Below are positions 36,001-45,465 of a DNA stretch of 64,000 nucleotides, piece by piece; the first letter of the stretch is position 1, and each line of letters begins with the position of its first letter. Source of the stretch: Liolophura sinensis (lineage: Eukaryota > Mollusca > Polyplacophora > Chitonida > Chitonidae); NCBI RefSeq assembly GCF_032854445.1, contig NC_088305.1:5457606-5521605 (forward strand), written 5' to 3'. Made by a program: the position numbers and the translations under genes. Under the pieces are notes generated by a model that made no database searches, had not been told where the DNA came from, and saw only the letters and a program-made list of their open reading frames with translations.

Positions 36001-39000
36001 ACAGAGACAAGAATTACAAACCTACAGACAGCGGAGAACGGGACGCTATATAGTGACAGTATGATCTCTGAACAGAAACAAGACTTACAAACCTACAGAC
36101 GGAGGAGAACGGGACGCTATATACTGACAGTATGATCTCTGAACAGAGACAAGAATTACAAATCTACAGACGGCGGACAACGGGACGCTATATACTGACA
36201 GTATCATCTCTGAACAAAGACAAGAATTATAAACCTTCAGACGGCGGACAACGGGACGCTATATAGTGACAGTATGATCTCTGATCAGAGACAAGAATTA
36301 CAAACCTACAGACAGCGGACAACGGGACGCTATATACTGACAGTATGATCTCTGAACAGAGACAAGAATTACAAACCTACAGACGGCGGAGAACGGGACG
36401 CTATATACTGACAGTATGATCTCTGAACAGAGACAAGAATTACAAACCTACAGACAGCGGAGAACGGGACGCTATATACTGACAGTATGATGTCTGAACA
36501 GAGACAAGAATTACAAATCTACAGACAGCGGACAACGGGACTCTATATACTGACAGTATGATCTCTGAACAGAGACAAGAGTTACAAACCTACAGACGGC
36601 GGAGAACGGGACGCTATTTACTGGCAATATGATCTCTGAACAGAGACAAGACTTACAAATCTACAGACGGCGGACAACGGGACGCTATATACTGACAGTA
36701 TGATCTCTGAACAGAGACAAGAATTACAAACCTACCGACGGCGAAGAACGGGACGCTATATACTGACAGTATGATCTCTGAACGGAGACAAGAATTACAA
36801 ATCTACAGACGGCGGAGAACGGGACGCTATATACTGACAGCATGTTCTCTGAACAGAGACAAGAATAACAAACCTACAAACAGCGAACAATGGGACGCTA
36901 TATACTGACAGTATGATCTCTGAACAGAGACAAGAATAACAAATCTACAGACAGCGGAGGACGGGACGCTATATACTGACAGCATGTTCTCTGAACAGAG
37001 ACAAGAATTACAAACCTACAGACGGCGGAGAACGGGACGCTATATAGTGACAGTATGATCTCTGAACAGAGACAAGACTTACAAACCTACAGACGGAGGA
37101 GAACGGGACGCTATATACTGACAGTATGATCTCTGAACAGAGACAAGAATTACAAATCTACAGACGGCGGAGAACGGGACGCTATATACTGACAGTATGA
37201 TCTCTGAACAGAGAAAAGAATTACAAATCTACAGACGGCGGAGAACGGGACGCTATATACTGACAGTATGATCTCTGAACAGAGACAAGAATTGCAAATC
37301 TACAGACGGCGGAGAACGGGACGCTATATACTGACAGTATCATCTCTGAACAGAGACAAGAATTACAAACCTACAGACGGCGGACAACGGGACGCTATAT
37401 AGTGACAGTATGATCTCTGATCAGAGACAAGAATTACAAACCTACAGACAGCGGACAACGGGACGCTATATACTGACAGTATGATCTCTGAACAGAGACA
37501 AGAATTACAAACCTACAGACAGCGGACAACGGGACGCTATATACTGACAGTATGATCTCTGAACAGAGACAAGAATAACAAATCTACAGACAGCGGAGGA
37601 CGGGACGCTATATACTGACAGCATGTTCTCTGAACAGAGACAAGAATTACAAACCTACAGACAGCGGACAACGGGACGCTATGTAGTGACAGTATCATCT
37701 CTGAACAGAGACAAGACTTACAAATCTACAGACGGCGGACAACGGGACGCTATATACTGACAGTATGATCTCTGAACAGAGACAAGAATTACAAATCTAC
37801 AGACAGCGAACAACGGGACGTTATATACTGACAGTATTATCTCTAAACAGAGACAAGACTTACAAACCCACAAACGCCGGAGAACGGGACGCTATATACT
37901 GACAGTATGATCTCTGAACAAAGACAAGAATTATAAACCTTCAGACGGCGGAGAACGGGACGCTATTTACTGGCAGTATGATCTCTGAACAGAGACAAGA
38001 ATTACAAATCTACAGACGGCGGAGAACGGGACGCTATATACTGACAGTATGATCTCTGAACGGAGACAAGAATTACAAACCTACAGACGGCGACGAACGG
38101 GACGCTATATACTGACAGTATGATCTCTGAACAGAGACAAGAATTACAAACCTACAGACGGCGGACAACGCGACACTATATACTGACAGTATGATCTCTG
38201 AACAGAGACAAGAATTACAAACCTACAGACGGCGGAGAACGGGACGCTATTTACTGGCAGTATGATCTCGGAACAGAGACAAGAATTACAAATCTACAGA
38301 CGGCGGACAACGGGACGCTATATACTGACAGTATAATCTCTGAACAGAGACAAGAATTACAAATCTACAGACGGCGGACAACGGGACGCTATATACTGGC
38401 AGTATCATCTCTGAACAGAGACAAGACTTACAAATCTACAGACGGCGGAGAACGGGACGCTATATACTGACAGTATGATCTCTGAACAGAGACAAGAATT
38501 ACAAACCTACAGACAGCGGAGAACGGGACGCTATATACTGACAGTATGATCTCTGAACAGAGACAAGAATTACAAATCTACAGACAGCGGACAACGGGAC
38601 GCTATATACTGACAGTATGATCTCTGAACAGAGACAAGAGTTACAAACCTACAGACGGCGGAGAACGGGACGCTATTTACTGGCAGTATGATCTCTGAAC
38701 AGAGACAAGAATTACAAATCTACAGACGGCGGACAACGGGACGCTATATACTGACAGTATGATCTCTGAACAGAGACAAGAATTACAAACCCACAGACAG
38801 CGGATAACGGGACGCTATATACTGACACTATGATCTCTGAACAGAGACAAGAATTACAAACCCACAGACAGCGGACAACGGGACGCTATATACTGACAGT
38901 ATGATCTCTGAACAGAGACAAGACTTACAAACCTACAGACGGCGGAGAACGGGACGCTATATACTGACAGCATGATTTCTGAACAGAGACAAGACTTACA

Positions 39001-42000
39001 AACCTACAGACGGCGAAGAACGGGACCCTATATAGTGGACAGTATGATCTCTGAACAAAGACAAGACTTACAAACCTACAGACGGAGGAGAACGGGACGC
39101 TATATACTGACAGTATGTTCTCTGAACAGAGACAAGAATAACAAATCTACAGACGGCGGACAACGGGACGCTATATTCTGACAGCATGTTCTCGGAACAG
39201 AGACAAGAATTACAAATCTACAGACGTCGGAGAACGGGACTCTATATACTGACAGTATGATCTCTGATCAGAGACAAGAATTACAAACCTACAGACAGCG
39301 GAGAATGGGACGCTATATACTGACAGTATGATCTCTGAACAGAGACAAGAATTACAAACCTACAAACAGCGGAGAACGGGACGCTATATACTGACGGCAG
39401 GATTTCTACACAGAGACAAGTAATACAAACCTACAGACAGCAGAGAACGGGACACTATATACTGACAGGAAGATTTCTGAACAGAGGCAAGATTTACAAA
39501 CTCTGCAGACGGCACATAACGGAACGCTATTTACTGACGTGGATGTGGCCAAAACATGAAGTCAGAAAGATTCACAGAGAGTTGGATTCGAACTCGCATC
39601 CTCGATGGTCAAGCGCCTAACAGTCGAAGCCAGTAACACAGTTTCGCTGAAGAGTTATTGAAGGGTATTTTCAAGGTTATGCAAATTTTAGCATAGTTTT
39701 GTACCTATCAGAATATCAAAATCAAAGAGATTATAGGTTATCCGCATGAAGTGGGGGAAGGCAGGATTGTATGACCTAACTAAAGCTTTTCAGGGTTATG
39801 CAAGTTTTAGCATAGTTTTGTACCTATCAGAATATCAAATTTAAAGAGATTATAGGGTATCAGCACGAAGTAGGGGAAAGCAAGATTGTATGACCTAACT
39901 AAAACTTTTCAGGGTTATGCAAATTTTAGCATAGTTTTGTACCTGTCAGAATATCAAATTTAAAGAGATTATAGGGTATCCGCTTGAAGTGGGGGAAAGC
40001 AAGATTGTATGACCTAACTAAAACTTTTCAGGGTTATGCAAATTTTAGCATAGTTTTGTACCTATCAGAATATCAAATTTAAAGAGATTATAGGGTATCC
40101 GCTTGAAGTGGGGGAAAGCAAGATTGTATGACCTAACTAAAATTTTTCAGGGTTATGCAAATTTTAGCATAGTTTTGTACCTATCAGAATATCAAAATCA
40201 AAGAGATTATAGGGTATCCGCATGAAGTGGGGAAAGGAAAGATTGTATGACCTAACTAAAACTTTTCAGGGTTATGCAAATTTTAGCATAGTTTTGTACC
40301 TATCAGAATATCAAATTTAAAGAGATTATAGGGTATCCGCACGAAGTAGGGGAAAGCAAGATTGTATGACCTAACCAAAACTTTTCAGGGTTATGCAAAT
40401 TTTAGCATAGTTTTATACCTATCAGAATATCAAATTTAAAGAGATTTATAGGGTATCCGCTTGAAGTGGGGGAAAGCAAGATTGTATGACCTAACCAAAA
40501 CTTTTCAGGGTTATGCAAATTTTAGCATAGTTTTGTACCTATCAGAATATCAAAATCAAAGAGATTATAGTGTATCCGCACGAAGTAGGGGAAGGCAGGA
40601 AAAACTGAAACTTTCATAGTTCACAAAAAGCTCTCAGGCCACTGATTTATTTACTTGATTGTTGTTGAACGCTGAATTTGTTTTTGAAGACTTTTTTGTA
40701 CTGATACAGTGGCGGCCGGTATGAGAAACGGGTGCTCGGTGTAAACCCCTACCATTGGTAAGCTACTGACGAACTCTGCCCATATATGATGTACAAGAGG
40801 TTGCTCATGTGGATCAGAAAACGAAGGATAGACCGCTCAAACGATTACACGTGGATAGTTCAAGGTTATCAGCGTGATGTGAGAGCAGGCAAAGTGAAAA
40901 ATTTCAAAATCCTGGCGGGGTGGGGGGGGTGGGGAGGGGGGAGGGGGTATCCTAAAGCTAGTAAAGTAACCATTAGATCACTCTTCAGTCCTCTGACATA
41001 TTAACCAAAGTTATTGACGGGACTAGGCTCCACCGTACATGGGCGTAAGGGTTTACTAGCGTGCATTATTTTATCAACAAGTAGACTTCCAAACCCTCAC
41101 TGAGGTGAATGACAAGACAGGCAAGTCCTTCATATTTTACTCTTCCCTCACGAACTACAATATCAGTGGCGTATAGTTCCGGGGACGTGCAATTTGCCAC
41201 AAGCACTTACATGAATGGTTAGAATAAAACCCTGATTGAGTTAATAAGCCCGGATTTCACCGGTTACGTGTGACCATTTCCCATTTTTATGTTGTGAGCC
41301 TTTCAGTCTATTTACTGCAATCTAGATTGGTTTCCCAATCTCTGGTGCATATTGCTTTCCTAAAATTCAGTTTAAGAACTCATCATTGTCAAATTTGTAG
41401 CTTTCTAATGTTCGATATTGCACTACTTTGGGTTATCAGCAATACAGTTGGTAAGTGTAAAGTTGATGGGATAGATGGTCGTGAGGAAAACCGAAGGACA
41501 TGCATAGAAAGATTCTTTGTTATATCGTTAGATGTCATTGTGTGATACCTGTTTGTGGTATCTGTATGCTATTTTGCCCCTCATCTTCCTTCACATGGAC
41601 AGACATAAGGTGACATAATTATGTATATAATTTAGCAAATGTGTCCTCGTCTACATCTGTGTAAAGAATCACGAAAGAGGAGAGGCAATACATACTTGTA
41701 GGTAAACTTCCGGTTGTTCTAATGTAGAAATCCGTGTATACATAACCCCAGCGTTGGACACGATTGCCGTGTGTTCAGGCTATGACGACAATTTTTAAAC
41801 ATTATAGAATATAAGAAAGGGCTACAGCGTTTATAGTAAAGCAGCAGACGTGAAGACAGTGTATCATTTGGTTGTGCACCTAACACTCACAACTGGTAAG
41901 CCTTCATGATTCGACAAACGCACGCCAGTACTTTAAGAATTCTGTTGTACAAGGGAGCAGTCACCTCCAACACAGGGTAACTGTTCCAATACCCATACTA

Positions 42001-43107
42001 CGAAGCGCAATACCGCGCATCTGTTCTTCTCTCACTATGATGAAAAATAGCCTGAACCCCCTCCATAGCTTTCACCATAATAATGCCATTGACAGACGAA
42101 CAAAAGTCACCGAAACCATAGCTTAATCCCCTTGAGGTAATAATGGTGCCACTATGGGATCATCATGTGCGACAACTATTACGACATGCGCTAAGAGCTA
42201 TAGGTATGACGTATAATACGTGTCACGCGGTACATCCAACTGGTAATATATAAGCGCTGGAATATGAGAGCAAAACTCACCTGCACACTAAAAGTAATGT
42301 TTCATTTTTAAACCCATTTTAGTTAAAGCCTATCAACGTGCCATGGCGTTTATTCACAAGAAGAGCCATGTTTAGTGACTTAAGAGATATATTTCTTAAT
42401 GTGACATTTATATTGTTTTAATATCACATCTTTGCTATAGTAAACATCTTAAAATGTTTATCGTCCTTTTCATACATAATATAAACACAAAGTCATGCCT
42501 ACTGGACAATTTGCATTTAATGAAAATAATCACCTCAATACAATACTGTATAAACATCTCACATGTTTACTGTAAGAAATGCATCTCGTTAGTTATTAAA
42601 CATGGTTTTTATGAATAAACACGCGTTCCTAAACTGTAAAGAAATATTTTTAAAAACGAAACACTTATTTTTAGTATGTGGAAATGCCTAAAACCACGCG
42701 GAGCATCAAACATAACGACAAGAACAATGGAAGCAGTAATTATTTATTTGATAGTTGTTTAACACTGGAGGATTTTTCATAGATATGACGAATGTTAGCG
42801 CTATGGACGGAGGACAGCAGATGTCCGACATAAACCATACAGCGAAGTTTAGCAATTTACTGGTAAACTTTCCCACATCTGATGTACAGAAATATACATT
42901 ATAAGAGAAGTTGTCCTTAACTAAGGATAAACTTTGTAAACGTCCAGACGAGCGTCGCCGGCCGCTTATTGTCATAAAGGCAACACGAGCAGTGATCTTT
43001 GGAAAGAACGGAGATACAGTAAAACTGACTTACTCACCGTCTGAGAAAACGCCGGCAGTTTTCAAGTTAAAAGTCATGACAAAAACAACAACGCCAACCC
43101 ACTCCAT
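32915..43107 (-). CDS. Small EGF-domain type I membrane protein, 164 residues (paralogue 1)
   Basis: Four minus-strand exons, 43107-43038, 34647-34516, 33424-33302 and 33084-32915, join in phase 1 throughout and total 495 nt. Predicted layout: signal peptide 1-22 (MEWVGVVVFVMTFNLKTAGV...), a four-cysteine module 25-67 (Cys31, 47, 49, 66), one EGF-like domain 69-108 with six cysteines (70, 77, 83, 93, 95, 107), TM helix about 115-134, and a 30-residue basic cytoplasmic tail. The EGF domain lies directly against the membrane. The neighbour at 44964-50528 is a clear paralogue with the same exon scheme. A TATA box stands 91 nt upstream of the start. The 8.4-kb first intron is mostly minisatellite. 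The function is unknown; I recognise no named family, and EGF domains only suggest binding to an extracellular partner. Confidence 0.8.
33302..33424 (-). CDS. Paralogue 1 exon 3: EGF-like domain
   Basis: The acceptor is TTTTTTTGTCTTTCAG and the donor is A|GTTAGT. The exon is 123 nt, phase 1 on both sides. The cysteine spacing is C-x6-C-x5-C-x9-C-x-C-x11-C, including the EGF-typical YACVC and APGY. The length, donor and spacing equal those of the paralogue exon at 47726-47848, and about 21 of 40 residues match. Confidence 0.85.
   Translation of the reverse strand, partial: NPVVIPTRFVLKGPHVPRLKTISTHACVRRVTHFHHMESA
33815..34130. repeat. Fold-back element family, single arm copy
   Basis: It shares blocks such as GCATAAAAATTA, GGTAGGTATTTGGGACCA and AATAAGGATGT with the two-armed copy at 59095-59690. 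Only one arm plus some loop is present, cut at the right by the SINE A at 34133. Confidence 0.6.
34133..34290 (+). repeat. SINE family A, 3' two thirds
   Basis: CGTACGTGGGAAGGTTTCCAG, GGATAGTCGTGGGTTTC and GTCGCTGTCGTATAAGTG are followed by an (AAATAAAT)n tail. It lies in intron 2 of paralogue 1. Confidence 0.8.
34516..34647 (-). CDS. Paralogue 1 exon 2: four-cysteine module
   Basis: The acceptor is TTCTTGTCTCTGTTCAG and the donor is AGAG|GTAAGT. The exon is 132 nt, phase 1 on both sides. It encodes ILLAPDCGYKSW...KKGICVCENGW...YCR. The order is one Cys, CxC, one Cys. About 19 residues match the paralogue exon at 48761-48889. The acceptor sequence itself is one unit of the adjoining 71-bp array. 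Confidence 0.82.
34648..39540. repeat. 71-bp minisatellite, about 69 units, seeded at a splice acceptor
   Basis: The unit runs CTGAACAGAGACAAGAATTA, CAAATCTACAGACGGCGGAG, AACGGGACGCTATATACTGA, CAGTATGATCT. Spacing was checked as 71 nt between units near 35566 and 35637. Edge units near 34650-34720 and 39400-39540 are diverged; inner units differ by a few substitutions (GGCGGAG/AGCGGAC, TATGATC/CATGTTC). It fills much of intron 1 of paralogue 1 and starts exactly at the exon 2 acceptor. Confidence 0.95.
39541..39660. other. Short spacer with tRNA-like SINE head
   Basis: On the minus strand, TGGCTTCGACTGTTAGGCGC resembles box A and GCGAGTTCGAATCCAAC resembles box B. It separates the two minisatellites. 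Confidence 0.35.
39661..40606. repeat. 119-bp minisatellite, about 8 units
   Basis: Units start GGGTTATGCAAATTTTAGCA and run through TACCTATCAGAATATCAAAT, AGAGATTATAGGGTATCCGC and GGGGGAAAGCAAGATTGTAT. Spacing of 119 nt was counted at 39912, 40031 and 40150. It lies in intron 1 of paralogue 1. Confidence 0.93.
40645..40790 (-). repeat. SINE family F copy, partial
   Basis: A TTTATTTACTTGATTGTTG tail side and TAAGCTACTGACGAACTCTG body are shared with the copy at 52205. Confidence 0.5.
40917..40950 (+). other. G-rich tract with G-quadruplex potential
   Basis: At least six runs of three or more G occur within 34 nt, separated by single T or A. Confidence 0.7.
40951..43037. other. Remainder of paralogue 1 intron 1
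   Basis: A family B copy is at 41165-41300 and a partial SINE F-like fragment at about 42735-42890. No exon or other repeat is recognised. Confidence 0.45.
41165..41300 (+). repeat. Interspersed repeat family B copy
   Basis: GTGCAATTTGCCAC, CATGAATGGTTAGAATAAAA and TTTCACCGGTTACGTGTGAC blocks are present. Confidence 0.55.
43038..43107 (-). CDS. Paralogue 1 exon 1: signal peptide
   Basis: The first ATG is in the context GTTGAAATGG (A at -3... G at +4). It encodes MEWVGVVVFVMTFNLKTAGV then Phe-Ser-Asp, a hydrophobic secretion signal with likely cleavage near Ser22. The donor is G|GTGAGT. Phase 1 matches exon 2 8.4 kb away. Confidence 0.72.
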
Positions 43108-43197
43108 TTCAACTATTGAGAGACTGTTCTCCTGGTATAATCAAGATTACTTCTGTGTTCCTGTCACATTATTTTTGTGAGAGAAGGTATGTTACAG

Positions 43198-43205
43198 CTT
43201 ATATA
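43198..43205 (-). promoter_or_regulatory. TATA box of paralogue 1
   Basis: TATATAAG on the minus strand lies 91 nt before the start codon, leaving room for a short 5' UTR of roughly 60 nt. Confidence 0.5.
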
Positions 43206-43662
43206 CACAATAGTGTATAGATGTCTTTACTTTACGCGTTTCGCTGTTAGTACAGTGAAACAAGCCGCCTTATCTGTCCACAATATGTTTGTTTAGGCGT
43301 TCTTTGTAAATGCTTTCATGATTGTCAAGGACAATTTGCACGCGCACCAACCAGTGTCTTCAAACATTAATTTTGGAGAACTGAGGAAAAGTAGGGAAAA
43401 AAGGGGACAAATTTAATGCCGCAGCAGATAATACCGTATCCTTTTAATCGCTTGAATTAGACGACAGACTCTGTGTTCTCTTTGCGCGGTAAGTTGTACT
43501 TGCTATATTATCGCCATCGGCAAGCTAAGCAAACTTTTAAGAATTAATTTCCTTTAATAACCGAGGTCAAGTAAACAAGTGGTTTTCAATAGTGAATCTT
43601 CTTCATAAAATAACTGAAGATTGGAACAGCACATTGCCAAAATAACAGGATGGAAAGGGTAG
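43206..43662. other. Upstream flank of paralogue 1
   Basis: No gene or repeat is recognised in this stretch between the TATA box and the SINE C copy. Confidence 0.4.
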
Positions 43663-43985
43663 TGCGTGAGTGCTTGGGGTTTAACGCCGCTCTTAACAAT
43701 TTTTCAGTCATATGAGTACGAAGGGGTCCTTAGAGTGCATGTAATGTGAATCCTTGTCGCAGGGCGGATTACTTTATAAAGTGCTGCTTGATTGAGACTA
43801 CTTACCTGAGCCAATTAAGCCGCCCCATCTAAGCCATTATATCGATACAGGTCAACCGGTCGTTGCACCATTCCCTTAATGCTGAACGCCAAGCGAGGAA
43901 GTTACCACTTCCTCTTTTATGATCTTAGATGTGACCCTACCCAGGATTGACCCTGGATCTACCGCTCCCGAAGCGGGGGATGTAA
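43663..43985 (-). repeat. SINE family C, full-length copy
   Basis: The left end carries GTGAGTGCTTGGGGTTTAACG and the right end the tRNA-like head complement TCTACCGCTCCCGAAGCGG. It lies between the two paralogues. Confidence 0.75.
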
Positions 43986-44241
43986 AGTGAATTCCCAGAC
44001 AACTGGGGTAGCAGATACATGTACCCGGCATTCAAAGAACAAACAACTGTATAAAAATACGAGTGAAAGTTGGATTTGAAGTATGACTGCATGTCAGTAC
44101 AGACTGTACCCTGTCAGACTAGACTGTATTTGAAAATAATAAAATCCCCACCCATTTAAGTGAAATAGGCTCCAAAACATTTCTTCACACCTACATGTAT
44201 AAGCCTTATTTTCTACATTATGAGGCAGGTCATTTTTGAAC

Positions 44242-44938
44242 ATAAAATGTGTTACTTGAGAGAAATCATTGAGTGCAACGTACATGCACATGTACAGATT
44301 GCATATTAAATTCAGCCCTTCAAACGTTTGACTTCAATAGTTTTGCCAGTACTTGAAAAAACTTTGTTTGATTATGTTTACTATTGTATATGTGTCCTAC
44401 GATAATAGGAAATAACATCTGCGTTTTGTACACTCTTCACAGTGCTACATTTGTTGGTGCCTAAACATATTTCGGATTCGACTACCTTCGAAACACCGTA
44501 CAGCATCTTGCATTCACTTTCGTGTATGATTCCTAGCCCTACAATAGTGAAATAACAGCGATGCTGGTGCCTGTAACGCTTTAGATTGAACACAGATGCT
44601 CAAAGATTGAGAAAATCCAAGACATCACCATGGAATAATGTCTCGTACTGGCCAATTTCTCTACCCTACCTCTTCCAACACACCTGTCCGTTAGCAATGG
44701 TGAACGACGAAAACGCAAAGAGGTGTGTCCAGTAACAAGATTGAGGGTATCCTGATGAACAAGTAGCCGTTTTCAAATAAATTGCATATCTGTAATTGAC
44801 TGTAATTTTGTCCCTATTTTACACAGCACATCAGCCAACCCATCAAAATACTCCTCAGAACACAACTGTATATAGACCATATCAAGACTATACACGAATT
44901 AAATCGTTTGTAATTGTATGGCATTGTTTTCTAAGACA
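44242..44938. repeat. Direct repeat, copy 1 (3' flank of paralogue 2)
   Basis: About 0.69 kb, matching 46670-47349 in the same orientation with few substitutions and small gaps. Shared landmarks are AAAATGTGTTACTTGAGAG, CAAACGTTTGACTTCAATAG and CGAATTAAATCGTTTGTAAT. It begins only 25 nt past the stop codon of paralogue 2. Confidence 0.9.
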
Positions 44939-44963
44939 TTTATGATTTCGTTTCTTTCTGTTA

Positions 44964-45465
44964 TTATGAGTTTAATCTCACACTTGACCGTCCGTTTGTA
45001 TAGTTTTGTTTCAAATACCAATTTACATTTATGTGTCTGTTGTTTGTTCCGGTCTCAAGGCCCATGTTACACATTAATTGTCTTTTGTCCCAGAGTAGCA
45101 CTGTTTTCCTTGTTAGTTCGGTTATAAAAGATGGCACCTCAATGAATCCAACACATCTAACTTTGGACTGGTTTTCTGTTTTTAACAATTTTACCATTGG
45201 AGTACAAGTCACTGAGTCTCTCGCCTGGGTATCACCTGTCATTCCACTACTCGCCGTGACGTCGTGTGTGATCACGTGCTCACTATCGGCCACTCCATAT
45301 TCATGATGCACGTGCAGAGACAACACTCGGGAGATTCCGTCTGTTTCCGACTGTCTCTGGGCGTTCTCCTCAGCATTACTCGCATTGTCCGAAGTCATCT
45401 GCTTTAGATTGTCACCTTGTTGATTTGTTACTGGAAAAGCAATGTCTTCTTTTTTCCGTCGATAT
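44964..45465 (-). CDS. Paralogue 2 exon 5: cytoplasmic tail
   Basis: The acceptor is TTTTATTTTTCGCAG, entered in phase 2 so that AG|A makes Arg. It reads YRRKKEDIAFPVTNQQGDN and continues 166 codons to the stop at 44964-44966. The first ~110 residues are Gln/Glu/Ser/Asp-rich and look like a tail. The last ~60 (from VRCVGFIEVP) are less tail-like, so a further unseen splice cannot be excluded. Confidence 0.72.
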
